From Marinobacter sp050379415 (lineage in GTDB: Bacteria > Pseudomonadota > Gammaproteobacteria > Pseudomonadales > Oleiphilaceae), in contig NZ_JBNRLS010000001.1 in NCBI RefSeq assembly GCF_050379415.1, forward strand, positions 992,001 through 1,056,000: DNA of 64,000 nucleotides. Reading direction: 5' to 3'. Shown in pieces: positions 16,642-25,545 of the stretch. Numbering within the stretch: the stretch's first letter is position 1; each line of letters starts with the position of its first letter. The translations under genes were made by a program, and so were the position numbers. The notes below the pieces were generated by a model. That model saw only the letters and a program-made list of their open reading frames with translations. It had not been told where the DNA came from and did no database searches.

Positions 16642-17484
16642 TTAACCTTTGACCGCGCCCGCCGTCAGGCCGGACACGATTCGACGTTGAAAAATGAGCA
16701 CCAGCACCACCAATGGCACGGTTACGATCACCGAGGCCGCCATCAGGTTGCCCCAGGGCAACTCGTGCTGGGAGCCGCCGGTAATCAGGGCAATGGCCAC
16801 GGGCACCGTGCGCTGGTCGTCGGTGAGGGTGAATGTGAGTGCGAACAGGAACTCGTTCCAGGCAGCGATGAACGCCAGCAACCCGGTGGTGGCCATGGCT
16901 GGCCACATCAGCGGTACAAACACCTTGAACAGGGTGGTCAGGGGCGATGCGCCATCCACAATGGCGGCCTCCTCCAGTTCCTTGGGCAGCTGCCGCATGA
17001 AGGTGGTCAGTATCCACACCGTGAACGGCAGCGTGAAAATGGTGTAGGAGAAGATCAGCGCCAGCGGATCGTTGTAGAGGTTCATGGCACGGATCACCTC
17101 GAACAGTCCGGACAACACCGCCACCTGGGGAAACATGGAGACCCCGAGCACGATCATCAGCACCGCACTGCGGCCCCGGAACTGGACCCGCCCCAGGGCA
17201 TAGGCCGCGGTCAGCCCGAACCCCATGGCGATCAGCACCGTGGCGAAGGACACCAGGACGGAATTCCAGATGCTCTTGACGAACGAACCCTGCCCCAGCA
17301 CCGCCGCGTAGTTGGCAAAGTCGAAAGAGCTTATCCAGTACTCCACCGTGAACAGCTCTGAGCCACTCTTGAACGAGGTCAGGATGGCGTAATAGAACGG
17401 GAACACCGTGAACAGCAGGATCGCTGCCAACAGGATGGTAAACCCGATCTTGCCCGCAATTTTCTTCAGCAAACGGGAGTTCAT
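16642..17484 (-). CDS. Sugar ABC transporter permease, MalG type
   Basis: 280 residues with six membrane helices. The cytoplasmic EAA loop is visible as ELEEAAIVDGASPLTTLFKVFVPL, the contact site for the ATPase. The N-terminal helix plus FPFYYAILTSFKSGSELF is typical of MalG-like subunits. It overlaps the upstream permease stop by four bases (ATGA) and has a GGAGG-type ribosome site within that gene, so the two permeases are translationally coupled and form the membrane channel of the importer. Confidence 0.92.
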   Translation of the reverse strand: MNSRLLKKIAGKIGFTILLAAILLFTVFPFYYAILTSFKSGSELFTVEYWISSFDFANYAAVLGQGSFVKSIWNSVLVSFATVLIAMGFGLTAAYALGRVQFRGRSAVLMIVLGVSMFPQVAVLSGLFEVIRAMNLYNDPLALIFSYTIFTLPFTVWILTTFMRQLPKELEEAAIVDGASPLTTLFKVFVPLMWPAMATTGLLAFIAAWNEFLFALTFTLTDDQRTVPVAIALITGGSQHELPWGNLMAASVIVTVPLVVLVLIFQRRIVSGLTAGAVKG

Positions 17485-18473
17485 GCCTCACCTCCGATCT
17501 GTTTGCGGCCGAGGTAAAGATAGGTGATGGTCGCCAGGGCAATGATCAGGAACAGCACGGTGGACGCCGCCGAGCCATAGCCGACATCCTGGAACTGCAC
17601 CAACTGCTGGCGGGCGTAGACCGACATAGACATGGTGTCCTCGCTGTTGGAGGTCAGCACGTAGATGACATCGAACACCCGCAGGGCATCCAGCACCCGG
17701 AAGATGATGGCCACCATCAGCGCCGGGGTGATCAGCGGCAGGGTGACTCTGAAGAACACCCGGACCGGATGGATGCCATCCACTTTTGCCGCCTCGTAGC
17801 AGTCCGAGGGCAGCATCTGCAGGGCCGCCAGCGTCAGCAGCGCCATGAACGGCGTGGTCTTCCAGACGTCCACCATGATCACCGCCCACATGGACAGGTC
17901 CGCGTTGGCGGTCCAGTTCAGGGGCTCGGCGATGATACCCAGGGTCATCAGCAGATCGTTGATGATCCCGAACTGGTCGTGGAGCATCCAGCCCCACATC
18001 TTGGCCGACACAATGGTGGGAATGGCCCAGGGAATCAGGGTGGCGGCCCGAATCCAGCCACGGCCCCGGAACTGGGCGTTGAGGGTCAGGGCAATGATCA
18101 GGCCCAGCACCGTCTCGGCGCCCACGGAGACCACGGTGAAGAACAGGGTGTTCCAGACCGCCTGCCACCAGGTGGGATCTGCGAGGACCCCGAACCACAT
18201 GCCATCGTCATAGACCAGATAGTTCTCGAAACCGACCCAGCTGTACTCGCTGATGTTGGCGAAACTGGCGTCGGTGAAGCTGAACCAGATGGTCCGGAAC
18301 AGCGGCCATCCCGCCACCGCAGCCAGCACCAGCAGCATGGGGATCAGGAACACCCATGCCGCTCGCAGGCGCTGGCGGCGCACCTTACTGGCCTGCCGCC
18401 GGGCGGGGACAGAGGCGGTCGGCGTCTTGCCGACCGCTTCGGTTTCTGCGGGTGCTGGAGTGGTGTGTGACAT
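17481..18473 (-). CDS. Sugar ABC transporter permease, MalF type
   Basis: 330 residues. A Ser/Thr/Ala-rich N-terminal tail of about 35 residues precedes six membrane helices. The EAA loop reads YEAAKVDGIHPVRVFFRVTLPLI. WPLFRTIWFSFTDASF after the first helix is typical of MalF/UgpA-type subunits. Its start lies just after the binding-protein gene stop and its end overlaps the second permease. Together with the binding protein and ATPase it makes a CUT1-family carbohydrate importer. Confidence 0.92.
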   Translation of the reverse strand: MSHTTPAPAETEAVGKTPTASVPARRQASKVRRQRLRAAWVFLIPMLLVLAAVAGWPLFRTIWFSFTDASFANISEYSWVGFENYLVYDDGMWFGVLADPTWWQAVWNTLFFTVVSVGAETVLGLIIALTLNAQFRGRGWIRAATLIPWAIPTIVSAKMWGWMLHDQFGIINDLLMTLGIIAEPLNWTANADLSMWAVIMVDVWKTTPFMALLTLAALQMLPSDCYEAAKVDGIHPVRVFFRVTLPLITPALMVAIIFRVLDALRVFDVIYVLTSNSEDTMSMSVYARQQLVQFQDVGYGSAASTVLFLIIALATITYLYLGRKQIGGEA

Positions 18474-18479
18474 GACCCG

Positions 18480-19751
18480 TTACCAGCCCCGGCGACCCAG
18501 ACGACGCAAGTCGCGCTCAAGCGCGCCCATGGCCTGCTCCGGCTCCGCCTCGCCGGACAGCACGCTGTGAACGGAATTGAAGAAAGCATTGGACACGCGG
18601 CCGTAACTTTCGCCAGTCACCGAGGATGGCCGCGGCACACCATTCTTGAAGGTCTCGAACAGTTCGCCGAAGAACGGCACCGCCGCCAAAACTTCTTCAT
18701 CCCGATATAACTCCGGGAGCGTGGGGTTGTAGCTGCCTTCGATCGCCCGGCGCTTCTGTTCCTCGTAGCTGGTCAGGTAACGCACCAGGTCAGCCGCCAG
18801 CTCCGGGTTCTCCGAATACTTCGACACCGCGAGTTGCCAGCCTCCCAGGGTTCCGGCATGACGTCCGTCCTCGCCACCTTTGGGTAGCGCCACCACGCCG
18901 ACCTTGCCCTTCACCGGGCTGTCATCACTCTGGGCCAGGCTCCAGGCGTAGGGCCAATTGCGCATGAACAGGGCATTGCCGGACTGGAACACGCCCCTCG
19001 CCTCTTCTTCGGTGTAGTTCAGGACGGCGCGCGGAGAAATGGTGTCTACCCAGCCGCTGGCCAGGCCCAGGGCTTTGATCGCCTGTGGATTGTTGATGGT
19101 GACATCGCCGTCGGCGTTCACAATGGTGCCGCCGTTATGGCTGGCCACCCACTCCAGGGCGTCACAGGTGAGCCCCTCGTAGGCGCGGCCCTGCCAGACA
19201 AAGCCCCAGAACCTGTCGTTGCCCGCCTTGCGTTCAGCCTTCATGACAGCTTCAGCGGTGTCCGTCAGCTGCTGCCAGGTCCGGGGCACCGGCTGATCGT
19301 ATTTTTCCAGTAGATCCTTGCGGTAATACAGCACCCCGGCATCGGTGAACCAGGGCATGGCAACAAGCCGGCCATCGACGGTGTTGTTGCGCACCAGTGC
19401 TTCGAAATGCCCGCTTTCGGCGCCGTCCATGTGCGGGGTCAGATCAATCATGTGCTGGGCCAGCATGCCCGGCCAGACCACATCGATCTGGAAGATATCC
19501 ACGTCGCCAGACTGGGCGGCCAGCAACTGCTGGTACAGGGACAGACGCTCGGTGGCGGAGTTGGGGGTGGACACCACCTGAACCTCGTTGCCGGTCTTCC
19601 CGGACCAGGCGGCAACACCTTCTTCGCAAAGCTGACGCTCGGCACCCACGGCGCCGCAGGAGATGGTGATGGTTTCTGCCTGCAATCCGCCGCTCATCAG
19701 GCAGGCGGCTGCACTCCCGATCATCCAGTGTTTCAGGGTAAATCTGGACAT
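18480..19751 (-). CDS. Sugar ABC transporter substrate-binding protein, MalE type
   Basis: 423 residues. A signal peptide (MIGSAAACLMSGGLQA) is followed by a family 1 solute-binding protein: AAQSGDVDIFQIDVVWPGMLAQ, MPWFTDAGVLYYRKDLLEKY and GGWQLAVSKYSENPELAADLVRYL are characteristic of trehalose/maltose or sucrose binding proteins. It captures the sugar in the periplasm for the MalFGK-like importer. I chose the ATG at 19751 because GAGGTGATC precedes it; a GTG at 19760 overlaps that ribosome site. It follows the porin gene by 35 bases, so both share the operon promoter. Confidence 0.9.
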   Translation of the reverse strand: MSRFTLKHWMIGSAAACLMSGGLQAETITISCGAVGAERQLCEEGVAAWSGKTGNEVQVVSTPNSATERLSLYQQLLAAQSGDVDIFQIDVVWPGMLAQHMIDLTPHMDGAESGHFEALVRNNTVDGRLVAMPWFTDAGVLYYRKDLLEKYDQPVPRTWQQLTDTAEAVMKAERKAGNDRFWGFVWQGRAYEGLTCDALEWVASHNGGTIVNADGDVTINNPQAIKALGLASGWVDTISPRAVLNYTEEEARGVFQSGNALFMRNWPYAWSLAQSDDSPVKGKVGVVALPKGGEDGRHAGTLGGWQLAVSKYSENPELAADLVRYLTSYEEQKRRAIEGSYNPTLPELYRDEEVLAAVPFFGELFETFKNGVPRPSSVTGESYGRVSNAFFNSVHSVLSGEAEPEQAMGALERDLRRLGRRGW

Positions 19752-19786
19752 AGTGATCACCTCAATTCAGTTTGTTGTTGTCTGTC

Positions 19787-21196
19787 TCAGAACCAGATTT
19801 CCATTTGTGTCCCGAAGGTCCACTGGCCGCTGTCGAACTCACTGTCCGCGCCCAGGGCGTCGCCCGCCGCGTAGTTCTCCAGCTCATCGTCCCAGGTGGA
19901 GTAACTGGCGAACACACGGATTTCGGGCCGGTTCCAGAATCCGCCGACCTGGGGCTTGAAGGTGGGTGCAATGGTGAAGCGGCTGTAGTCGCCATCGACG
20001 GTGTTTCGATCAGCATAGCCCAGGGTGGTGATGTCCATGGTCTGCCAGGATGCTTCGTACTGCATCTCGAAGTTGGCGGTGAACTCCTGGGCCAGTCGGG
20101 CGTTGAAGGTCAGCCACTGGTACTCGTCCCCCTTGATGTAGCGATCCTCGCTGGTCTCGGCGAGGATCGCCGGGGCAAAGCGCCAATTCTCGCTCAGATA
20201 GGTGGTGCCGTAGACACCCAGGCGGGTACTGACCGCATCCTCGTGCAGGTCACCATCGGCGCCGATGTTCTTGGTCTCGGCCCCAAGGCCCTGACCATGC
20301 ATCACCGCCACCTTGAAGTTGCCTTCGGACACACCGAAGAAGCTGTCGCCGTGGTAGGCCAGCATAGTGTGGACGCCGGTCTCCGAGGCCTCGGTATTGC
20401 CTTCGACAACACGCTCGTCATTGTCCTGAGCCTTCATGGCACTGATCATCCACTGGACATTGCCGAAGTAGTTGTTGGCGGTGAGAATCAGGTTATCGGT
20501 ACTGTAACTGCCTTCCGGCACAAAATCGGTGTCAGCCGCAAAATCCAGGAAGCTACGACCGTACAGGGAGAAGTTGGACTTCACCGAGTCGGTAAATTTC
20601 ACGTCATAGATTCCAGCACCCAGACCGGCCAGGAAGACAAAGTCGCTGTCGAGCCAGTGAATGTCGAAGTTATCCCGGTCAAAGCGCTTGCCGGCCCAGA
20701 TCGAGGCGTCCTCGAAAATACCGGTGAAACTGGCCAGATTGCTGAACTCCACGTAGGCCTGGCGCACGTTCAGGGCGCCGTCACCGGCAGTCCAGTCGTT
20801 GCTGGAGGTGGTGGAATCGGCAATCATCAGGCGGTAGTGGGATTTGGTGCCGTTCTCGGCTACCTGCTTGTAGTTGAGGATGGCTTCCAGATAGGTGTCC
20901 GGCTCGTTACCCAGACGCCCCACGGCACCGCCCACGGAGCCTGCCGGGGTCAGGTAAGGACCTCCCGGGGCACTTTGCAGGTCGCCATTGAGCAGTAGCC
21001 CGGAACGGGCATAAGTGTTAAAGGAGAAGCCCTCGTCGCCAGTGGCCTTGGGTTCGACTTCGGCCAGCCTTTCTTCCAGGGCCACCAGGCGCTCCTCGAC
21101 GCTCTGCTGCTCCTGGGCTGCCAGGGACGTACTGGCAAGTGCCAGGGTGACCGCAAGGGCCAGAGGGTTGGGGTTTGGTGATTTACCAAAGATCAT
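19787..21196 (-). CDS. LamB-type carbohydrate porin
   Basis: 469 residues. A signal peptide (LALAVTLALASTSLAAQ) and a short coiled-coil region (EERLVALEERLAEVE) precede a beta-barrel with alternating strands and a C-terminal aromatic end (GTQMEIWF), as required for outer-membrane assembly. Segments such as WAGKRFDRDNFDIHWLDSDF match the maltoporin/LamB family (WAGKRYYQR-like). It admits oligosaccharides through the outer membrane and is the first gene of the operon. I chose the ATG at 21196 at the signal peptide; the upstream in-frame start at 21277 would run into the operator region. Confidence 0.88.
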   Translation of the reverse strand: MIFGKSPNPNPLALAVTLALASTSLAAQEQQSVEERLVALEERLAEVEPKATGDEGFSFNTYARSGLLLNGDLQSAPGGPYLTPAGSVGGAVGRLGNEPDTYLEAILNYKQVAENGTKSHYRLMIADSTTSSNDWTAGDGALNVRQAYVEFSNLASFTGIFEDASIWAGKRFDRDNFDIHWLDSDFVFLAGLGAGIYDVKFTDSVKSNFSLYGRSFLDFAADTDFVPEGSYSTDNLILTANNYFGNVQWMISAMKAQDNDERVVEGNTEASETGVHTMLAYHGDSFFGVSEGNFKVAVMHGQGLGAETKNIGADGDLHEDAVSTRLGVYGTTYLSENWRFAPAILAETSEDRYIKGDEYQWLTFNARLAQEFTANFEMQYEASWQTMDITTLGYADRNTVDGDYSRFTIAPTFKPQVGGFWNRPEIRVFASYSTWDDELENYAAGDALGADSEFDSGQWTFGTQMEIWF

Positions 21197-21249
21197 CTGT
21201 CGGAACCTCGTCTTGTTTTTGTAAGGTTTATTTTCGTCCAGTCGATGCT

Positions 21250-21267
21250 GACTTAATGCATTAAGTC
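21250..21267. promoter_or_regulatory. LacI-type operator 1 of the sugar operon
   Basis: GACTTAATGCATTAAGTC is a perfect 18-base palindrome, 54 bases upstream of the porin ATG. Its CTTAAT-N2-ATTAAG core recurs at 21395. Palindromes of this size with a fixed two-base centre suit a LacI-family dimer; the regulator gene is in the same operon. Confidence 0.65.
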
Positions 21268-21394
21268 GATAGACCAAAAAAATGGGTCCGTCGGGGTCAG
21301 GTGTGGAGCGTCTCCTGTTCTGGTGCCACGATCAATGCCTCAAGCCAGTATCCTTGCTTAACCATCAAGCCGGAGACGGTGATCCGAGCCCGAT

Positions 21395-21408
21395 CTTAAT
21401 TGATTAAG
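21395..21408. promoter_or_regulatory. LacI-type operator 2 of the sugar operon
   Basis: CTTAATTGATTAAG carries the same half-sites CTTAAT and ATTAAG as operator 1 with centre TG instead of GC. The centres of the two sites are 143 bases apart, so DNA looping or dual promoter control is possible. Confidence 0.6.
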
Positions 21409-21457
21409 TGACAACCAAAGATAAAAGCGATAGTTCACTTCTGCAACCGTCAGGAGA

Positions 21458-21478
21458 ACTTAAATTCAACTTAAATTT
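21458..21478. repeat. AACTTAAATT direct repeat in the operon leader region
   Basis: AACTTAAATT occurs at 21458-21467 and again at 21469-21478, offset by 11 bases (one helical turn). The rest of the 339-base gap 21197-21535 between the porin start and the GST stop holds the two operators and, by inference, the porin promoter; I see no gene in it. Confidence 0.4.
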
Positions 21479-21535
21479 CAGGGGCTCCGGATGGCCCGTA
21501 ATGGACCACCCGTAAGCAGGAAGGCAGGGGAAAGA

Positions 21536-22108
21536 TCAGGCCTGACGGGGATCGGTCTGGGCTACCCAGGGCTTTTCCTTGCGGCTGTCCCGGAACGCCA
21601 GCAGGCTTTCAACGCCGGTGAAGTCCACCAGGTCCCTGAAATCCAGCCAGTCCACCAGGCAGTAAAGGCAGATCGCCGGGTAGTTCCAGGCCTCGAACTG
21701 CCCTTCCTCGACCTGAGCCGCGAGAGTCCGCAGGGTGGTCATGATCCGTTCCCGCTGCAGGTTGAAGAACATCACATCGGCGTCGACATCAATGCCGGAA
21801 CGCTTGGACAACAGCAGGGTGACCGCAGAATCATTGGCGCCATCGATCAGCGTCAGTTGGTTCTGCTGGTCCCAGGTCAACGGATCACGGTTCTGTTTGG
21901 CGCTGATGTAGCGGGCAATGATTCGGGAGTCGTAGATTTCCTGCCCATCATCCTCGATCATGGGAATCTTAAGCGCCGGATTGTTGCGCCGCAGCTCGTC
22001 CCGGTCCTCGCCGTAGATATCCAGGTTGATGAACTCATAAGGTTCCTCATCCAGCAGGATACGGATGCGGCGCACGTAGGGAGAGGTGGTGGATCCAATC
22101 AGCTTCAT
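21536..22108 (-). CDS. Glutathione S-transferase family protein
   Basis: 190 residues. An N-terminal thioredoxin-fold GST domain begins MKLIGSTTSPYVRRIRILL (Ser at the position of the catalytic residue in Ser-type bacterial GSTs), with the cis-Pro glutathione-site motif NPALKIPMIEDDGQEIYDSRIIARYI. A helical C-terminal domain follows. Family members conjugate or reduce with glutathione; the substrate is unknown. GGAGCAGAT precedes the ATG. It starts 14 bases after the alanine dehydrogenase stop, so the two are co-transcribed. Confidence 0.87.
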   Translation of the reverse strand: MKLIGSTTSPYVRRIRILLDEEPYEFINLDIYGEDRDELRRNNPALKIPMIEDDGQEIYDSRIIARYISAKQNRDPLTWDQQNQLTLIDGANDSAVTLLLSKRSGIDVDADVMFFNLQRERIMTTLRTLAAQVEEGQFEAWNYPAICLYCLVDWLDFRDLVDFTGVESLLAFRDSRKEKPWVAQTDPRQA

Positions 22109-22122
22109 ATCTGCTCCGGTTG

Positions 22123-23241
22123 TCAGGTTCCCAGCAGGGTTTCAGGGTTTGTATAGGTATACCCGGTGGCTTCGGCCACTTCCCTGTAGGTCACCTTGCC
22201 GGCCATGACATTCAGGCCCGCCAACAGATGGCGGTCATCCTTCAGGGCCTGTTTCGGCCCCTTGGAGGCCAGGGCAGCAATAAACGGCAGGGTGACATTA
22301 TTCAGCGCCAGGGTGGACGTTCGAGCCACCGCACCGGGCATGTTTGCCACGCAATAATGTACCACACCATCGACCACGTACGTGGGATTGTCATGGGTGG
22401 TGGGTTTCGAGGTCTCGGCACACCCGCCCTGGTCGATGGCCACATCCACGATGACACTGCCTTCGGGCATGCGCCGGACCATGTCCCGGGTGATCAGTTT
22501 GGGCGCCGAGGCACCGGGAATCAGCACACTGCCAATCACCAGGTCCGACTCGATAACTGCCTGGTCGAGGGTGTGGGCCGTGGAGAACAGAGTGGAAATC
22601 TGGTTACCGAAGCGGTGGTCCAGATGCCGGAGCACCTCCATGTTGCGGTCCACCACTGTCACGTGGGCGCCCAGGCCGACGGCCATGGCGGCGGCATTCT
22701 GCCCCACCACACCACCGCCAATGATGGTGACCCGGGCCGGATTGACCCCCGGCACGCCACCGAGCAGAACTCCCCGCCCACCGAGGTATTTCTCCAGACA
22801 ATGGGCACCCGCCTGGATCGACATACGGCCGGCCACTTCGGACATGGGGGCCAGCAGCGGCAGCCGGCCGGCGTGATCGGTCACGGTTTCATAGGCAATG
22901 CAGGTCGCCCCGGATTGCACCAGGTCGTCGGTCTGCGCCTGGTCGGGAGCCAGGTGCAGGTAAGTAAACAGAGTGTGTTCGGGCCTGAGCAGGGTCCGTT
23001 CGCCGGCCTGGGGTTCCTTGACCTTGACGATCAGCTCCGCCTGTTCAAACACCTCCTCTGCGGTGGCCACCAACCGGGCACCGGCCTGCCGGTAATCGTC
23101 ATCGGAAAAGCCGATGGCCGTTCCGGCTCCTTCCTCTACATACACATCATGACCATGACCACACACTTCATGAACCGACGCCGGAATCATGCCGACCCGG
23201 TACTCATGGTTCTTGATCTCCTTCGGAACCCCGACTTTCAT
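22123..23241 (-). CDS. ald: Alanine dehydrogenase
   Basis: 372 residues. MKVGVPKEIKNHEYRVGM and YVEEGAGTAIGFSDDDY are standard N-terminal Ald motifs. The NAD site is a Rossmann motif in VTIIGGGVVGQNAAAMAVGLGAHVTVVD, and AIDQGGCAETS.PTTHDNPTYVVDGVVHYCVANMPGAVARTST is the conserved C-terminal region. It interconverts L-alanine and pyruvate plus ammonia with NAD. The ATG at 23241 is preceded by GGAGATTGTCC; the longer 23265 start is unlikely. Divergent from the dienelactone hydrolase gene, 162 bases apart. Confidence 0.95.
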   Translation of the reverse strand: MKVGVPKEIKNHEYRVGMIPASVHEVCGHGHDVYVEEGAGTAIGFSDDDYRQAGARLVATAEEVFEQAELIVKVKEPQAGERTLLRPEHTLFTYLHLAPDQAQTDDLVQSGATCIAYETVTDHAGRLPLLAPMSEVAGRMSIQAGAHCLEKYLGGRGVLLGGVPGVNPARVTIIGGGVVGQNAAAMAVGLGAHVTVVDRNMEVLRHLDHRFGNQISTLFSTAHTLDQAVIESDLVIGSVLIPGASAPKLITRDMVRRMPEGSVIVDVAIDQGGCAETSKPTTHDNPTYVVDGVVHYCVANMPGAVARTSTLALNNVTLPFIAALASKGPKQALKDDRHLLAGLNVMAGKVTYREVAEATGYTYTNPETLLGT

Positions 23242-23403
23242 GGACAATCTCCTGCACTGTGCCAAAGTGAATCCGTGAGTCTCTGGCTCAAGTGTAGTAA
23301 AAAGGACGGTATTCCGGATGACGCAATTGAATGCATCGGGTTTCCGGCCACGGCCGTATCAAACGGCACAAGAAAACCAGAACCAGAAGGAACAGGAGGA
23401 AGC

Positions 23404-24207
23404 ATGAACCCGATAAAAACGACAGCCCTGGCAACCACTCTTGGCCTCACCCTCGCCAGCACAGGAGTTCTCGCCGAAATGCAGACCGAAACCATCGAAT
23501 ACACCATTGGCGACACGACCTTCACCGGTTATCTGGCCTGGGACGATGAGGATGAAGGTCAGCGCCCCGGCGTGCTGGTGGTTCACGAGTGGTGGGGCCA
23601 TAACGAGTTCGCCCGGGACCAGGCCGAAAAGCTCGCGGCCGCCGGCTACACCGCCCTGGCGCTGGACATGTACGGCTCGGGCAAAGTCACTGACCACCCC
23701 GACACAGCCCAGAAATTCATGCAGGAAGCCACCAAGGACATGGACCAGATGAAGGCGCGCTTCCTCAAGGCCAGGGAACTGCTGCAGAACCATGAAAGTG
23801 TCGATGACGAGCGCATTGCCGCCCAGGGTTATTGCTTCGGTGGTGCCGTGGTGCTGAACATGGCCCGCCTGGGCGTCGATCTTGATGGTGTGGTGAGCTT
23901 TCACGGCGCCCTGGGTAGCCCGATCAAGGCCCAGGCAGGTGAGGTGAAGGCGCAGGTCCAGGTCTACACCGGCGGCGCCGACCAGATGGTCCCCTCCGAT
24001 CAGGTCGCCGCCCTGGTCAAGGAAATGCAGGATGCCGAAGTGGACCTGACCCTGGTGACCTTTCCGGGTGTCCGGCACTCCTTCACCAACCCTGGCGCCG
24101 ACAAAGTAGCCGAGGAATTCAACATGCCCATCGGTTATGACGAAGAAGCTGCCACCCGGTCCTGGCAAGGCACCATGGAGTTCTACCAGCGGATCTTCAC
24201 CCAGTAA
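23404..24207 (+). CDS. Secreted dienelactone hydrolase family protein
   Basis: 267 residues. A cleavable signal peptide (TTALATTLGLTLASTGVLAE) is followed by the alpha/beta-hydrolase DLH domain with a Cys-Asp-His triad: Cys144 in GYCFGG, Asp193 in GGADQMVP and His225 in RHSFTNP. VVHEWWGHNEFARDQAEKLAAAGYTALALDMYG is the family core. DLH members hydrolyse dienelactone or other small esters; the periplasmic location makes a different ester substrate likely. AGGAGGA lies directly upstream of the ATG. Confidence 0.88.
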   Translation: MNPIKTTALATTLGLTLASTGVLAEMQTETIEYTIGDTTFTGYLAWDDEDEGQRPGVLVVHEWWGHNEFARDQAEKLAAAGYTALALDMYGSGKVTDHPDTAQKFMQEATKDMDQMKARFLKARELLQNHESVDDERIAAQGYCFGGAVVLNMARLGVDLDGVVSFHGALGSPIKAQAGEVKAQVQVYTGGADQMVPSDQVAALVKEMQDAEVDLTLVTFPGVRHSFTNPGADKVAEEFNMPIGYDEEAATRSWQGTMEFYQRIFTQ

Positions 24208-24219
24208 GGTGCAACCAGA

Positions 24220-24246
24220 GCGCGTCCCGAAAGCTCCGGGGCGCGC
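24220..24246. terminator. Hairpin between convergent DLH and plsC genes
   Basis: GCGCGTCCC (24220-24228) pairs with GGGGCGCGC (24238-24246), including one T-G pair, around a nine-base loop. It sits between the two gene ends. No clear T-run follows on either strand, so termination is only probable. Confidence 0.45.
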
Positions 24247-24248
24247 CC

Positions 24249-24959
24249 CTACCTGTTCTGCTCCAGGGCATCACCGATCGTTGCCCGCACCTCGTCCATC
24301 AGTACCTCCACCGGCTTGTCCGATGCACTCACCGGGGGATGGATGACAATGTGGATTTCGCCACAGGTAAAGGCGGCATGCCCCTTGGGCAGCCGTTCAT
24401 GGGAGCCGGCGATGGTGACCGGCAGGATCGGCAGTTCGCCATCCCGGGCGATCACAAATCCGCCCCGCTTGAAGGGCAACAACTTGCCGTCCCACGAGCG
24501 GGTTCCCTCCGGAAACAGCAGGATACCGGTACCATTCGGCAGCTGAGCGACGCCCTGCTTGATGCTCTCGAGGGCGTCCGCCCCTTTTGACCGGTCGATG
24601 AACAGGTTACGGGACGTCTCCAGCGCCAGGCCGAACAGGGGCACCTTGCGCAGCTCCTTCTTGATCACCCACCGGTACTGCAGGCCAAGAGCCAGCACCA
24701 GGGCAGGCGGGTCGAAATAGGAAGCGTGGTTGCTGAGAATGACGTAGCGCTGGCCCGGCTGGATATGTTCCTTGCCACTGACTCGCAGGCGGATGCCGCA
24801 CACTTTCAGGATGATCCAGGCATAGATCCGGGTACCGTGGAAAGCCGCATCACCCCGTTTGCCGGCAAGCGCAGCAATCACGATGGGCAGGAACAGGATC
24901 AGGGTAAGCAGGACCGCCCAGAACAGGATCCAGGTGGCCTTCAGAAATCGCAACAGCAT
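24249..24959 (-). CDS. plsC: 1-acyl-sn-glycerol-3-phosphate acyltransferase
   Basis: 236 residues. An N-terminal membrane helix (TWILFWAVLLTLILFLPIVI) precedes the PlsC acyltransferase domain with motif I NHASYFDP (the HX4D catalytic pair) and motif III FPEGTRSWDGKL. RHCFIDRS-like FIDRSKGADA and an IPVTIAGS-like region also fit. It adds the second acyl chain to lysophosphatidic acid at the inner membrane. ATG 24959 is placed at the membrane helix; the ORF extends upstream to 25013 without support. Other PlsC paralogues with different acceptors exist in this lineage. Confidence 0.88.
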   Translation of the reverse strand: MLLRFLKATWILFWAVLLTLILFLPIVIAALAGKRGDAAFHGTRIYAWIILKVCGIRLRVSGKEHIQPGQRYVILSNHASYFDPPALVLALGLQYRWVIKKELRKVPLFGLALETSRNLFIDRSKGADALESIKQGVAQLPNGTGILLFPEGTRSWDGKLLPFKRGGFVIARDGELPILPVTIAGSHERLPKGHAAFTCGEIHIVIHPPVSASDKPVEVLMDEVRATIGDALEQNR

Positions 24960-25040
24960 GGAGGGAATCCCTGTATTTCTCGACAACCGGTTAAACGAGC
25001 AACAGGGGGACAAAGATTACATATTGCCGGGGAAATCACA

Positions 25041-25068
25041 AAAAAAGGCAGCCGAAGCTGCCTTTTTT
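25041..25068. terminator. Bidirectional terminator between csp and plsC
   Basis: GGCAGC-CGAA-GCTGCC with A-run on the left and T-run on the right, so it forms a stem with a U tail on either strand. It lies 25 bases after the cold-shock gene stop and upstream of plsC on the minus strand. Confidence 0.9.
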
Positions 25069-25092
25069 GCGTGTTGCTGAATCCGTCAAGGA

Positions 25093-25299
25093 TTACAGAG
25101 CAACAACGTTCTCCGCCTGAGGACCCTTCTGGCCCTGAGTTACGGTGAACTCGACCTGCTGGCCTTCAGCCAGGGTCTTGAAACCAGAGCCTTGGATGGC
25201 GCTGTAGTGAACGAATACGTCCGGGCCGCCTTCACGAGTGATAAAGCCAAAGCCTTTAGCTTCGTTGAAGAACTTAACAGTACCGGTAGTAGTAGACAT
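25093..25299 (-). CDS. Cold-shock protein, CspA family
   Basis: 68 residues, one cold-shock domain. RNP1 KGFGFI and RNP2 VFVHYSAI are intact, with the usual C-terminal KGPQAENVV. It binds single-stranded RNA and DNA and acts as an RNA chaperone. ATG 25299 (MSTTTGTVKFF) is the standard start. The 246-base gap upstream (25300-25545) is long, as in csp genes with long structured leaders; I could not define a specific thermosensor there. The terminator at 25041 closes the unit. Confidence 0.96.
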   Translation of the reverse strand: MSTTTGTVKFFNEAKGFGFITREGGPDVFVHYSAIQGSGFKTLAEGQQVEFTVTQGQKGPQAENVVAL

Positions 25300-25545
25300 A
25301 CTTAAACTTCCTGAAATCAATCATTTACTCTACTGCCTCACACCACAGCGGCGCTCGGTCAGCGTTTGCGGAAATACAGAACTCGCTTAATCAAAAACAG
25401 GACGGCACTACTGACTACAGGTACGTCTTATTCATGAAACGCTTTACTGACTCTTTCCTTGAGATCCAACTCTACGCGGGAATCCCGGGAATGCCAAGCG
25501 AAATTTCAAAGATTTATGTAGGTAAAGATACCCACCGCCAGGGAG

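Noticed and set aside
22120..23403. Long plus-strand extension before the dienelactone hydrolase gene
   Set aside because: The ORF is open back to 22120, but the signal peptide and AGGAGGA ribosome site place the real start at 23404; the rest is antisense to ald.
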